Shown here in pieces: positions 17,132 through 26,036 of a DNA stretch of 64,000 nt. The DNA is from Amycolatopsis cihanbeyliensis (GTDB lineage Bacteria > Actinomycetota > Actinomycetes > Mycobacteriales > Pseudonocardiaceae): the NCBI RefSeq assembly GCF_006715045.1, contig NZ_VFML01000001.1, forward strand, positions 1,394,501 through 1,458,500, written 5' to 3'. Each line of letters starts with the position of its first letter. The first letter of the stretch is position 1. A program made the translations under genes and the position numbers. Under the pieces are notes generated by a model. That model saw only the letters and a list, made by a program, of their open reading frames with translations, searched no databases and was not told the origin of the DNA.

Positions 17132-18092
17132 CGAAGGTAAGGATACGGTGGGCGAGCAGAACGCGCGGCTCGACCACGGGGTGCACACAGATCCCGCCGC
17201 GTTGCGGGAGCTCACCGCGGCGGCGGAACACGAGCGCACCGAGGTGGGTCCGGACGGCGCGGTGGCTGGCTACCGGGCGGGCCGGACGCTGCGACTGAGC
17301 GTCGAACTGCGCAGGCAGTTGCGCAGGCGGCGGACCCAGTTGGTGTTCGGCCTGGTGGCGCTGCTGCCGTTCGTCCTGGTGATCGCGTTCGAGATCGGGG
17401 AGGCGAACCCGAACCGGCGTTCCGGCGGCTTCGTCGACCTGGCCACCGCGAGCGCGCCGAACTTCGTGGTGCTCACCGTGATGGTGTCCGGCACCTTCCT
17501 GCTACCCATGATCGTCGCGTTGTTCTTCGGCGACACCATCGCCAGCGAATCGTCCTGGTCGAGCCTGAAGTACCTGCTGGCGATCCCGGTTCCGCGGCAT
17601 CGGGTCCTGCGGCAGAAGGCGATCGCCTCGGCACTGCTGTCCGCCGCCACGCTCGCGCTGTTGCCCGCGGTGGCGCTGCTGGCCGGGGTGCTCTGGTACG
17701 GCGCGGGGGAGGCGATCAGTCCCACCGGAGACGCCGTGCCCTTCGGGGACAGCGTGCTCGCGATGGTGCTGGCCGTGGTGTACATCGTGATCCAACTGGC
17801 CTGGGTGGCGGGTCTCGCGCTGCTGCTGAGCGTGTCCACCGACGCGCCGCTCGGCGCGGTCGGCGGGGCCGTACTGGTGGCGATCGTCTCGCAGATCCTC
17901 GATCAGATCACCGCGCTCGGTGACCTGCGGGACTTCCTGCCCACGCATTTCTCCTTCGCCTGGATGGATCTCGTCTCCACGGAAGTGGACTGGTCGGATA
18001 TGGCCACCGGGGCGTTGTCCTCGGTGATCTACGGGACGGTGTTCGTGCTGCTGGCCGCCCGCCGGTTCGCCACCAAGGACGTCACGAGCTGA
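17124..18092 (+). CDS. ABC-transporter permease partner of the hydrolase-ATPase fusion
   Basis: A 322-residue ABC-2-like permease with about six hydrophobic segments from residue 70 onward (VFGLVALLPFVLVIAFEIGE, VSGTFLLPMIVALFFGD, AMVLAVVYIVIQLAWVAGLA and others). A charged 65-residue cytoplasmic N-terminus precedes them. The GTG at 17124 overlaps the stop of the fusion gene by 8 bp and has GGAGAGG upstream, so the two are translationally linked. SSWSSLKYLLAIPVPRHRVL is the usual coupling segment of ABC-2 proteins. Together they form a complete transporter. Confidence 0.85.
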   Translation: MSDEGKDTVGEQNARLDHGVHTDPAALRELTAAAEHERTEVGPDGAVAGYRAGRTLRLSVELRRQLRRRRTQLVFGLVALLPFVLVIAFEIGEANPNRRSGGFVDLATASAPNFVVLTVMVSGTFLLPMIVALFFGDTIASESSWSSLKYLLAIPVPRHRVLRQKAIASALLSAATLALLPAVALLAGVLWYGAGEAISPTGDAVPFGDSVLAMVLAVVYIVIQLAWVAGLALLLSVSTDAPLGAVGGAVLVAIVSQILDQITALGDLRDFLPTHFSFAWMDLVSTEVDWSDMATGALSSVIYGTVFVLLAARRFATKDVTS

Positions 18093-18627
18093 GCCGCCGG
18101 CGATCGGTCGCCAGCCGGGCGTGCATCTCGACGTCGTACCGGGCCTCGCCGTAGCGAAGCTTCTTGCGTTGCACGCCTTCCGGGCGGTAGCCCGCGCGGA
18201 GGGCGACCCGGCAGGACGCCGGGTTGTTCACCCGATGGCCGAGCTCCAGCCGGAACAGTCCGAGCTCCCGCAAAGCCCATTCGCTCACGGCGCGGCAACC
18301 CGCGGTGGCCACACCCCTGCCGCGCGCCGGCCGGGTGGTCCAGTAGGACACCCAGCCGGTGCCATGCCGGTGGTCCACCGAGGTCACCTCGGCGTTGCCG
18401 AGCACGACCCCGGCCCGGCTGGTGATCGCCCAGGCGTACCCGGAACCCGCCTCCCAGTGCCGGGCGCGCGCGGTCAGCCAGGCAGCCGCCGCGTCCGGGG
18501 TGTCCACGGACTCGACCGACTGCCGCCACAGGTCCTCGTCGGTGAACGCGGCGAGGACGGCGTCCACGTCGTCGGCGTCCCACGGTCGGAGAATCAGGCC
18601 GCCATCGGCCTCCAGTCGTTCGGTCAC
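18082..18627 (-). CDS. GNAT-family N-acetyltransferase (RimJ/RimL-like)
   Basis: A 181-residue acetyltransferase using acetyl-CoA. LILRPWDADDVDAV is the usual N-terminal strand, YWTTRPARGRGVATAG the acetyl-CoA pyrophosphate-binding motif A, and RVNNPASCRVALRAGYRPEG motif B. This pattern is typical of RimJ/L-like proteins that modify protein N-termini or small amines. The GTG at 18627 (VTERLEADGG) was chosen; the open frame goes 29 codons higher without conservation. It is convergent with and overlaps the permease gene by 11 bp. Confidence 0.85.
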   Translation of the reverse strand: MTERLEADGGLILRPWDADDVDAVLAAFTDEDLWRQSVESVDTPDAAAAWLTARARHWEAGSGYAWAITSRAGVVLGNAEVTSVDHRHGTGWVSYWTTRPARGRGVATAGCRAVSEWALRELGLFRLELGHRVNNPASCRVALRAGYRPEGVQRKKLRYGEARYDVEMHARLATDRRRLSS

Positions 18628-18729
18628 CGAACAACGGTCGATCAGCGCCGCCCGCCGGTCCACCGATTTTCCTGATCCGCTCGACCCTCCGCCCAGGCAC
18701 CGACCAGCCGCCACCGGGCTCGAGAGCGG

Positions 18730-19161
18730 TCACTGCACGCAGAACTCGTTGCCCTCCGGGTCGCGCATGACCATGCACCGGCCTGCCGGTTCGTTCACCT
18801 CGCCGACCATGGTCGCCCCGGCCTCGGTGAGCCTGCGGACATGCGCGAGCACTCGCTCCCAGCCCTGCTCGGTGTGCGGTTCCGGAGCGCTGGCGTTGAC
18901 GTCCAGGTGGACCCGGTTTTTGGCGGTCTTTCCTTCCGGAACCCGGTGGAAGAACAGTCGGGGACCGTTGCCATCGGGGTCGACCACCGCGGAGAAGTCC
19001 CCCCAGCGCTCGCGCGGTATGCCCGCGCTCTCAGCGAAGGCCTCCCAGGAGTCGAAGCCGGGCGGCGGTGGTTGCACCTGGTAGCCGAGGGCCAGCGCCC
19101 AGAACTCCGCCAACTTCCCCGGGTCGGCCGCGTCGTAGGTCACCTGGAATCCGATGGCCAT
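18730..19161 (-). CDS. VOC-superfamily (glyoxalase-like) protein
   Basis: A 143-residue protein with two beta-alpha-beta-beta-beta modules: GFQVTYDAADPGKLAEFWAL at the start and RVHLDVNA with MRDPEGNEFCV at the end. This is the actinobacterial glyoxalase-like (Glyoxalase_6) form, often linked to resistance or unknown metal chemistry. The ATG at 19161 follows AGAGGACC. It stands alone. Potential metal ligands are the Glu/His at strand ends, but the activity cannot be assigned. Confidence 0.8.
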   Translation of the reverse strand: MAIGFQVTYDAADPGKLAEFWALALGYQVQPPPPGFDSWEAFAESAGIPRERWGDFSAVVDPDGNGPRLFFHRVPEGKTAKNRVHLDVNASAPEPHTEQGWERVLAHVRRLTEAGATMVGEVNEPAGRCMVMRDPEGNEFCVQ

Positions 19162-19290
19162 GGTGGGTCCTCTCGCCGAGTTGATCGTCGTGCGGAGTAT
19201 GCCCGCCGGTACCGACAAATGTCCGGTAGCGAGCTTTTGACCTCGAATATTCGGGTGCCCCCCGACCCGCGACGTGGCACGGTGGACGGA

Positions 19291-19560
19291 GTGAAGATCC
19301 TTTTCGCGACGGCGCCGGCCTACGGGCTGATGCCGCCGATCGTGCCCTGGTCTGGGCCGCCCGCACCGCCGGGCACGAGGTTGCTGGTCGCCACCACGGT
19401 CGATATGACCGCGGTCGGCGCGCCGGCCCGCCGAGTTCCGGCAGGCACGGGACGCGGGCAACACCGACCTTTCCGATCCTGACACGCTACCGGGCAACGT
19501 GCGCTCGGTCGGGTACCTGGCGCTGTCGCCTGGCCAGGCGGTTCTGGCAGCGATTCCGTG
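19291..19560 (+). pseudogene. Remnant of a macrolide-type (GT1) glycosyltransferase
   Basis: GTG at 19291 begins VKILFATAPAYGLMPPIVP, the start of GT1 antibiotic glycosyltransferases. The expected continuation LVWAARTAGHEV lies in the next frame, and VATTVDMTAVGA returns to the first. After a large deletion comes LPGNVRSVGYLAL, which matches the LPANVRxVGY block near the C-terminal sugar-donor site. Fewer than 90 of about 390 codons are left, with at least two frameshifts, so it is dead. The remaining bases of 19162-19290 and 19561-19756 show nothing else I can support. Confidence 0.6.
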
Positions 19561-19756
19561 TTCACCCGGTGCCGGGCACGCCAGCCGGGTGCCGGTGGCC
19601 TCCCTCCACCGGCACCCGACCACCCCCAGTGGCCTACCGCGCACTGTCGATATACCGAGCCTGCGCGATAGTGTGGGTTACCTTCAACTCGCTTCGGGGT
19701 GAGCCGAATCGAGCCGAACCTGGACGGGTGGACCGCAGCGGCTCGAAAGGGAACTG

Positions 19757-20788
19757 ATGAGCTGGCGAATACACTTCACCACGGACGACCTGGCACGAAC
19801 CCGGATAGCGGCGGCCCCACAACCGCTTGTCGAGTTGAACGTCGCGGTACGGATGCTCCAGGACAGCCGTCATCACCCCGTGCGCTTCGGTGAATGGCGG
19901 CGTACGGCACTGTCGCGACTGCCCGCGCAAGCTCGCCTGGTATTCGATCTGCTACCGGTCCAGGAATGGGGACTGGATCTGCTGACACCCGCGGGCGCGG
20001 GAGACCTGAGGGCACTGCTGGAACAGGTCCGCTCGACCCCGGCGCGGAGGCTCAGGCTCGAGTTGGCTCAGCTTGCCGCGCTGCGCGAGCACCGTCGCCC
20101 GCTCCCCCGATGGACTGAGCGGATCGGTACGAACCCCCGGCTCCTCCAGCAGGTGGCCGACCTGCTGGAGGAGGTATACCAGCACACTGTCGAGCCTCAT
20201 GTGCCAACGCTCCACGCCTCGACCATGGCCGACCGATCAGTCCGCACACGGCATATCGCGGAAGGCGGAATGGACCGGATGCTGTCCGGGCTGATACCCG
20301 GACGGGTGCGCTGGGAGCCACCCGTACTCGTCGTGACCAAACCCGGTGGCGCCCAGGTGGATATCGATCTCGGCGGCCGCGGGCTGCTGCTGGTGCCCTC
20401 GCTGTTCGGCTCGGACTACCCGATCCTCGCGCTCGACGCCGAGCCGCAGCCGTTGATGACTTACCCCGTCCACGACACCAACCCCGGCCGGCCATTACCA
20501 GCCCCCGTTTCGACCAGCCCGACACCAGCCACCCCGTACGCCCTGGCATCTCTGCTCGGCCGGACTCGCGCCACCGTTCTCACCGTCATCGCGGAGTATG
20601 CCGGCTGCACCACCGCTGAACTGGCGGCGTTAGCCAGTATCGCCCCGGCCAGCGCCAGTGAACACGCCTCGGTCCTCCGCAAGGCAGGGCTCGTCACCAC
20701 CGTCCGACACCACAAGGCGGCCCTGCACTCGCCCACCCAGGCCGGCATCCTGCTACTGGACTCCCCGAAAGCGGCGCTCGCCAGCTAG
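19757..20788 (+). CDS. ArsR-type winged-helix transcriptional regulator
   Basis: A 343-residue regulator. The N-terminal two thirds is a ligand-type domain seen in actinobacterial ArsR-like proteins (FTTDDLARTRIAAAPQPLVE at the start). The C-terminal winged helix spans about residues 265-335: TTAELAALASIAPASASEHASVLRKAGLV is the recognition unit. No metal-binding Cys cluster is present, so it is unlikely to sense arsenite. GAAAGGGAACTG precedes the ATG. It stands alone between a dead glycosyltransferase and uvrB. Confidence 0.8.
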   Translation: MSWRIHFTTDDLARTRIAAAPQPLVELNVAVRMLQDSRHHPVRFGEWRRTALSRLPAQARLVFDLLPVQEWGLDLLTPAGAGDLRALLEQVRSTPARRLRLELAQLAALREHRRPLPRWTERIGTNPRLLQQVADLLEEVYQHTVEPHVPTLHASTMADRSVRTRHIAEGGMDRMLSGLIPGRVRWEPPVLVVTKPGGAQVDIDLGGRGLLLVPSLFGSDYPILALDAEPQPLMTYPVHDTNPGRPLPAPVSTSPTPATPYALASLLGRTRATVLTVIAEYAGCTTAELAALASIAPASASEHASVLRKAGLVTTVRHHKAALHSPTQAGILLLDSPKAALAS

Positions 20789-20799
20789 GTTCATTCCTA

Positions 20800-20956
20800 C
20801 GCGAACAGCAAACTCGCCTACGCCAGCCGCCAACTCGTGCGCGTGAGCGGCAAACCCGCGTACGTGAGCGGCAAACTCGCCGATGGAGTTTCCCCCGGGC
20901 AGAGTGTCCGGCCGAAGGGGGAAACTCCATGCGCGTGAGCGGCAAACTCGATTACG
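20800..20956. repeat. Degenerate intergenic repeats with a 14-bp inverted repeat
   Basis: Between the convergent regulator and uvrB the motif GTGAGCGGCAAACTCG occurs two to three times, with degenerate copies (AGCAAACTCGCC, GCCAACTCGTGC, GTGAGCGGCAAACCCG). In their midst ATGGAGTTTCCCCC (20883-20896) and GGGGGAAACTCCAT (20917-20930) are perfect inverted copies around a 20-base loop. No T-run follows, so it is not a classical terminator, although the convergent layout would suit one. The last copy runs into the end of uvrB. Confidence 0.7.
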
Positions 20957-23111
20957 TGACGCCGGCGGCGTCCATGCCGCGCAGTTCCTTCTTCAGCTCG
21001 GCGATCTCGTCCCGGAGCCGGGCTGCGAGCTCGAACTGCAGGTCGCGCGCGGCCTGCATCATCTGGTCGGTCATCTGCTGGATGAGGTCGGCCAGTTCGG
21101 CACGCGGCATGGTGGACGCGTCCTTGTCGGCGAGCATGCCGGAGCTGCGCACCTTGTCGCCCTGCTCCGGCTTCTTGCCGCGGGAGGCGTTGCGCCCGGA
21201 ACCGCCGACGGCGACCTCCTGCTCGGAGTCCTCGGCCTCGGTGTACACCCGGTCGAGAATGTCGGCGATCTTCTTGCGCAGCGGCTGCGGGTCGAGCCCG
21301 CGCTCGGTGTTGTAGGCGACCTGCTTCTCGCGCCTGCGGTTGGTCTCGTCGATGGCGTAGCGCATCGAGTCGGTGACCGTGTCCGCGTACATGTGCACCT
21401 GCCCGGACACGTTCCGCGCGGCCCGGCCGATGGTCTGGATCAGCGAGGTACCGCTGCGCAGGAAGCCCTCCTTGTCGGCGTCCAGGATGGACACAAGGGA
21501 CACCTCGGGCAGGTCCAGCCCCTCACGTAGCAGGTTGATGCCGACCAGCACGTCGAAATCACCGGAACGTAGCTGCCGCAACAACTCTATCCGGCGCAGC
21601 GTGTCCACTTCGGAATGCAGGTAGCGCACCCGGATACCGAGCTCGAGCAGGTAGTCGGTGAGGTCCTCGGCCATCTTCTTGGTCAAGGTGGTGACCAGCA
21701 CCCGCTCGTCCTGCTCCGCCCTGGTCCTGATCTCGTGCACCAGATCGTCGATCTGCCCCTCGGTCGGTTTCACCACGACCTCGGGATCCACCAGGCCGGT
21801 GGGCCGGATGACCTGCTCGACGAACTCGCCACCGGTCTGCCCCATCTCGTACGGTCCCGGCGTCGCGGAGAGGTACACCGTCTGGCCGATCCGGTCGGAG
21901 AACTCCTCCCAGGTCAGCGGCCGGTTGTCCAGCGCGCTCGGCAGCCGGAACCCGTGCTCGACCAGGGTGCGCTTGCGCGAGGCGTCGCCCTCGTACATGC
22001 CGCCCACCTGCGGGACCGTCTGGTGCGACTCGTCGATCACCAGCAGGAAGTCCTCCGGGAAGTAGTCCAGCAGGGTGGCGGGCGCCGAGCCCGCCGGCCG
22101 ACCGTCCACATGCCGCGAGTAGTTCTCGATCCCGGAGCAGGAGCCGATCTGACGCATCATCTCGATGTCGTAGCTGGTGCGCATCCGCAGCCGCTGCGCC
22201 TCCAGCAGCTTGCCCTGCTTCTCCAGCTCGGCGAGTTGCCGCTCCAGCTCGGCCTCGATGTCGGTGATGGCCTTCTCCATGCGCTCCGGGCCCGCCACGT
22301 AGTGCGTGGCGGGGAAGATGCGCACCTCGTCCACCTCACGGACGATGTCCCCGGTCAGCGGGTGCAGGTAGTACAGCTTGTCGATCTCGTCCCCGAAGAA
22401 CTCGATCCGGATGGCCAGTTCCTCGTAGGCGGGGATGACCTCGACTGTATCGCCGCGCACCCGGAAGGTGCCGCGGGCGAACGCCAGGTCGTTGCGGGTG
22501 TACTGGACGTCCACGAGCGCCCGCAGGAACACGTCCCGGTCGATCTCCTCCCCCACGGCCAGCCTGCTCGACCGGTCCAGGTAGGACTGCGGGGTGCCGA
22601 GGCCGTAGATACAGGACACGCTGGCCACCACGATCACATCCCGCCGGGACAGCAGGTTCATCGTGGCGGAGTGCCGCAACCGCTCGACATCGTCGTTGAT
22701 CGAGGAGTCCTTCTCGATGTAGGTGTCGGTCTGCGGTACGTACGCCTCCGGCTGGTAGTAGTCGTAGTAGCTGACGAAGTACTCCACCGCGTTGTGCGGG
22801 AAGAAGTCACGCAACTCGTTGGCCAGCTGCGCGGCCAGGGTCTTGTTCGGCGCCATGACCAGCGTCGGGCGCTGCACCCGCTCGATCAGCCACGCGGTGG
22901 TCGCCGACTTACCGGTGCCGGTGGCGCCGAGCAGGACGACGTCCTTCTCCCCCGCCGTGATCCGGCGTTCCAGATCGTCGATCGCCTCGGGCTGGTCACC
23001 CGCGGGCTGGTAGTCGCTGACCACCTGGAACCGCCCGCCCGATCGCGGGATCTCGGAGACGGGGCGGAACTCGGAGTGCGCCACTACGGGGTGTTCGGTT
23101 GCGAAAGCCAC
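20952..23111 (-). CDS. uvrB: Excinuclease ABC subunit B
   Basis: The 719-residue UvrB of nucleotide excision repair verifies damage and loads UvrC. It has Walker [12 protein letters not shown], the DNA-clamping beta-hairpin [21 protein letters not shown] (shown to its first 20 residues), and DESH ([10 protein letters not shown]). Later come helicase motifs V and VI ([22 protein letters not shown]) and a C-terminal UVR motif ([20 protein letters not shown]) that contacts UvrC. Length and start ([10 protein letters not shown]) match actinobacterial UvrB. It lies in the same neighbourhood as coaE, rpsA and polA, as in mycobacteria. Confidence 0.98.
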   Translation of the reverse strand: MAFATEHPVVAHSEFRPVSEIPRSGGRFQVVSDYQPAGDQPEAIDDLERRITAGEKDVVLLGATGTGKSATTAWLIERVQRPTLVMAPNKTLAAQLANELRDFFPHNAVEYFVSYYDYYQPEAYVPQTDTYIEKDSSINDDVERLRHSATMNLLSRRDVIVVASVSCIYGLGTPQSYLDRSSRLAVGEEIDRDVFLRALVDVQYTRNDLAFARGTFRVRGDTVEVIPAYEELAIRIEFFGDEIDKLYYLHPLTGDIVREVDEVRIFPATHYVAGPERMEKAITDIEAELERQLAELEKQGKLLEAQRLRMRTSYDIEMMRQIGSCSGIENYSRHVDGRPAGSAPATLLDYFPEDFLLVIDESHQTVPQVGGMYEGDASRKRTLVEHGFRLPSALDNRPLTWEEFSDRIGQTVYLSATPGPYEMGQTGGEFVEQVIRPTGLVDPEVVVKPTEGQIDDLVHEIRTRAEQDERVLVTTLTKKMAEDLTDYLLELGIRVRYLHSEVDTLRRIELLRQLRSGDFDVLVGINLLREGLDLPEVSLVSILDADKEGFLRSGTSLIQTIGRAARNVSGQVHMYADTVTDSMRYAIDETNRRREKQVAYNTERGLDPQPLRKKIADILDRVYTEAEDSEQEVAVGGSGRNASRGKKPEQGDKVRSSGMLADKDASTMPRAELADLIQQMTDQMMQAARDLQFELAARLRDEIAELKKELRGMDAAGVT

Positions 23112-23153
23112 GCCGTCCAGGGTAGGCGTGCCCTCCGACAGTTTCAGCCCGCG

Positions 23154-23423
23154 CTACCCCGCCGCCGGCAAGGGGCCCGCGTACCCTGGCGAAGAGTTGG
23201 CTACGCAGAGTTCGCAGGGCATCCCGCTGAGTTGAGGCAGCACGTCCACCTCGGCGGACACGACAGGCTCCCCGCACAACGCCGTGAGCTGCCCCACCGA
23301 TCTGCCACCATCCGGAATCGGCACCACGTGACACACCCGCCTGCTCTCACCGACCACACCGGGTCGCGGTCGCACCACCGCGAGAATCTCACCCGGTTCA
23401 GCTCGGCGCCCCGACAACGCCAT
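23154..23423 (-). CDS. Conserved small protein with C-terminal CxxC
   Basis: An 89-residue protein not assigned to a named family. It begins MALSGRRAEPGEILAVV and has three Cys-bearing stretches: RRVCHVVPIPDG, LTALCGEP and GMPCELCVA. The spacing could form a small zinc-binding site; this is inference. I remember similar short proteins next to uvrB in related genera but cannot verify this. It is 42 bp upstream of uvrB on the same strand and could share its transcript. Confidence 0.55.
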   Translation of the reverse strand: MALSGRRAEPGEILAVVRPRPGVVGESRRVCHVVPIPDGGRSVGQLTALCGEPVVSAEVDVLPQLSGMPCELCVANSSPGYAGPLPAAG

Positions 23424-23516
23424 GGGGCGAGGTTAGTGGCCGATCGCGACCATCTCTTCGTGCCCTCGACCCAAGAATCACTACTCCGTTTGGTCCGGCG
23501 GACCGAACGGCCGGGG

Positions 23517-24134
23517 CTACCGGGTCGATCGCAGCTCGGCGGGGTCGACCGGACGCCCCATGACGTGCATCAGCAACGCCTCGGCGGGACCCCGCAGCTC
23601 GGCCTGCCCTTCCCCGTGCCGCCAGTCGATATCGGTGGCGACCAACCGGTTCCCGGCGACCCGCCGAGCCTCGGCCGCGAAAGCGCCTTCGGTCAGCACC
23701 GCCGTGAGCGCCGCGGCGACCACCTGCTCGGGGATCTCCGTGCCGAGCCCGAGCGGCCGGCGGATGTCCTGGTGGTGCACGACGTTGTCGACCAGCAGCA
23801 GCGCGGGGCTCAGCCGGAACACCAGCATCATCCGGTCGGTGTCCAGCGCCGCGACCAGGTCCCTGGTCGGCAGCAGCGCCCAGCGCGCGGCGGCCCTGCG
23901 GTTGTACTCGTCGTGGTCGAACCGCGCCCTGACCATGCCGAGCAGGAAACCCCCGAGGCCCACCCGCGTGTTCTCCGCGACATGCCCGGCCACCTCCCGG
24001 ACCGTCCAGCCCGCGCACAACGAAGGGCTCGCCCACTGCCGCGAAGTCAATCCGGCCAACGTGCTCGTCAGCCGGCGACGCTCCGCCAGCGCGAGGGTGC
24101 GCTTGTCCGCCGCGGTCATGACCCGATCGCCCAT
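23517..24134 (-). CDS. DinB/maleylpyruvate-isomerase-like mycothiol-dependent protein
   Basis: A 205-residue member of the MDMPI_N/DinB superfamily (TIGR03083-like): SPSLCAGWTVREVAGHVAEN near residue 40 and VDNVVHHQDIRRPL near 120 place the three His-type metal ligands of the four-helix bundle. Such proteins use mycothiol for isomerisation or thiol transfer. The ATG at 24134 is taken; 24119 is an alternative. The ATG at 24170 would lie inside the operator. It is divergent from a MarR regulator with an operator between, so it is probably MarR-controlled. Confidence 0.75.
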   Translation of the reverse strand: MGDRVMTAADKRTLALAERRRLTSTLAGLTSRQWASPSLCAGWTVREVAGHVAENTRVGLGGFLLGMVRARFDHDEYNRRAAARWALLPTRDLVAALDTDRMMLVFRLSPALLLVDNVVHHQDIRRPLGLGTEIPEQVVAAALTAVLTEGAFAAEARRVAGNRLVATDIDWRHGEGQAELRGPAEALLMHVMGRPVDPAELRSTR

Positions 24135-24158
24135 CTCCACTGTCCCATCAGTCGCCGA

Positions 24159-24175
24159 TATAATTAGCAAGCTAA
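24159..24175 (+). promoter_or_regulatory. MarR operator and -10 box between divergent genes
   Basis: TTAGC-AA-GCTAA (24164-24175) is a perfect dyad overlapping a perfect TATAAT (24159-24164) that faces the marR-type gene. The position suits autorepression by MarR and control of the divergent DinB-like gene. This short AT-rich stretch stands out sharply from its surroundings. Confidence 0.6.
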
Positions 24176-24252
24176 CTAATCACTTGGTACCGTGTCAACC
24201 GACCGGCCCGGCTAGGCTGGGCACGCGAGTGACGCATCGAACGGAGATGGAT

Positions 24253-24720
24253 ATGCCGGAGCCCGCCGCCCCGGGGTCGGAGGCCTCGGCGCCGGAGTGG
24301 CTCACCCAGAGCGTGGCGCCGAAGCTGCACCTCACGGCCAAGGCCAGCCGCCAGTTCTTCGAGCAGCTACTCGCCGAGCAGGGCGCCAGCTTCGCGATGT
24401 GGACCGTGCTGGCCACGCTCACCGTGAAAGGCCCGATGATCCAGCGGGAGCTCGCGGCGCGACTGTCGATCGAGGGGCCCACGCTGACCCGGCACCTGGA
24501 GAGCATGGTGGGCAGGGGGCTGGTCAGCAGGACCAGAACCGACACCGACCGCAGGAGCTCCCTGGTCGAGCTCACCGAGGACGGCAGGCGGATGTACGAG
24601 CGCCTCGCCTCGGTCGCCACGGGGGCCAACGAGGCCATGCTCAGCGGGGTGAGTCCGACCGACGTCCAGCGGTTCGGTCAGGTCCTCGACCGCATCCTCG
24701 CCAACGTGGCAAGGCGCTGA
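24253..24720 (+). CDS. MarR-family transcriptional regulator
   Basis: A 155-residue MarR protein. The winged helix is at about residues 60-115: IQRELAARLSIEGPTLTRHLESMVGRGLVSRTR, then the wing TDTDRRSSLVELTEDG. Flanking helices provide the dimer interface. The ATG at 24253 has GGAG six bases upstream; the ATG at 24247 is too close to that site. It probably represses itself and the divergent DinB-like gene through the TTAGCAAGCTAA dyad. The ligand is unknown. Confidence 0.88.
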   Translation: MPEPAAPGSEASAPEWLTQSVAPKLHLTAKASRQFFEQLLAEQGASFAMWTVLATLTVKGPMIQRELAARLSIEGPTLTRHLESMVGRGLVSRTRTDTDRRSSLVELTEDGRRMYERLASVATGANEAMLSGVSPTDVQRFGQVLDRILANVARR

Positions 24721-24734
24721 CCGGAACCGGGGGC

Positions 24735-25988
24735 TCAGGTCAGCACGGCGGGACCGAGGCGGTGGCAGAGGTTCAGCGCCAGCTCGAGATCGAGACGTTG
24801 CTCGGCGACCGACCTGCCGAGCAGCTCCTCCACCTTACGCACCCGGTACTGCACGGAGTTCTTGTGCATGTTCAGCCGGCCGGCCGCGGTGGTGTAGCTG
24901 CCTCCGGTGGCCAGGAAGACGCGCACCGTGTCGCGCAGCCTGCGGTGCGGGGTGTCGTCCCTGGCCAGTGGGCCGAGCACGTCCCTGACCCAGGCGCCCG
25001 CCGCGGGCAGGTCCGCGGCCAGCAGGGTCATCGCGCCCACTTCCTCGTGCCCGAGGATCGGGTCGCAGTGCTCTCCCGCGGCCACGGCGAGCGCCTGCAC
25101 CCGCAGCGCCTGCCGGTGGGTCCGCCGGAAACCCTCGACGTCCCGGCCCGGTTCGCCCAGCGCCATCCGGATGCCGCCGCCGCGCTCGGCCAGTGTCTCC
25201 TCCAGCTGCCGCCGCTTGGGCACCGCCGGATCGTCCAGCGGCAACCACACCCACGCGCCGGCGTCGTCATGCGGCACGAACAGCGGGCGCCGCGGACATC
25301 CGGTCCGCTGCTGCAGGCTCAGTGCCAGCGCCTCCAGCCGGTCGAGCCCACCGGCCGCGTGCTCCTCCCCGGACAGCCACACGACCATCCCGAGATGCAG
25401 CCCGCGCAGCCGGTAGCCGATCGCGGCCTCCACCGCGTCGATGTCCCCGGCCTCCCCCGCCAGCAGCGAGCGCACCCGCGCGGCGCGGACCGCGCTGTGG
25501 TTGAGCAACCACCGGTCCCGCTCGTCCTGGTACGCCGAGACGACCTGCTGGGTGACCCGGTCGATGAAGGCGAAGGTGACGGTCAAGGCCTTGCGGAACA
25601 TGGCGTCCAGCAGTGCCGCGTCCTCGATCCCCCTGGCCGCCTGCGCGAGCGAGTGCTCGAGGATCGTGGTCTGTCCCAGGTAGTAGGCCCTGATCAGGTC
25701 GATCACCGGGGTGCCTCGCTGCGCCAGCCTGCGCGCGTACTCCACCGCCGCCGCGGGTGCGTCCACCCCCTCCGGGTCGATGGCATGCTGGAAGATGCGC
25801 ATCGCGGTGTCGATGTTCTGGTGCACGCTGGCGGAAAGCAGGCTGACCATGCGCTCGTCGTCGTGCACCAGCTGGGGCAGCTCCCGGTCGTACACGCCCA
25901 CCAGCTCCGTGGTCAGCTCGGCGGCCCGGTCACCGAGCTCGGCGGTGACCCGGGCGAGCTGCTCCGCGACCAGGGTTTCGTCCACCAC
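24735..25988 (-). CDS. PucR/CdaR-type helix-turn-helix regulator
   Basis: A 417-residue regulator. The N-terminal part (residues 1-150) is the helical RsbRD-like sensor seen in actinobacterial PucR proteins. A GGDEF-like middle follows (about 165-290), and the C-terminal PucR helix-turn-helix reads GGSYTTAAGRLNMHKNSVQYRVRKVEELLG. The start is uncertain: GTG at 25988 or 25985 follows AGGCTCGGCCGG, and a TTG at 26027 is also open. It is divergent from a DUF402 gene. Targets are unknown; PucR proteins often activate catabolic genes. Confidence 0.8.
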   Translation of the reverse strand: MVDETLVAEQLARVTAELGDRAAELTTELVGVYDRELPQLVHDDERMVSLLSASVHQNIDTAMRIFQHAIDPEGVDAPAAAVEYARRLAQRGTPVIDLIRAYYLGQTTILEHSLAQAARGIEDAALLDAMFRKALTVTFAFIDRVTQQVVSAYQDERDRWLLNHSAVRAARVRSLLAGEAGDIDAVEAAIGYRLRGLHLGMVVWLSGEEHAAGGLDRLEALALSLQQRTGCPRRPLFVPHDDAGAWVWLPLDDPAVPKRRQLEETLAERGGGIRMALGEPGRDVEGFRRTHRQALRVQALAVAAGEHCDPILGHEEVGAMTLLAADLPAAGAWVRDVLGPLARDDTPHRRLRDTVRVFLATGGSYTTAAGRLNMHKNSVQYRVRKVEELLGRSVAEQRLDLELALNLCHRLGPAVLT

Positions 25989-26036
25989 CCGGCCGAGCCT
26001 ACGACAGAGATCACCAACGCTGGGCAAGATGTCGGC

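Noticed and set aside
20883..20930. Inverted repeat near uvrB as an intrinsic terminator
   Set aside because: No T-run on either side and a 20-base loop; listed as a repeat only.
24297..26036. Long plus-strand frame leading into the DUF402 gene
   Set aside because: It lies opposite the PucR gene; only the last 175 codons from the ATG at 26037 look like a protein.
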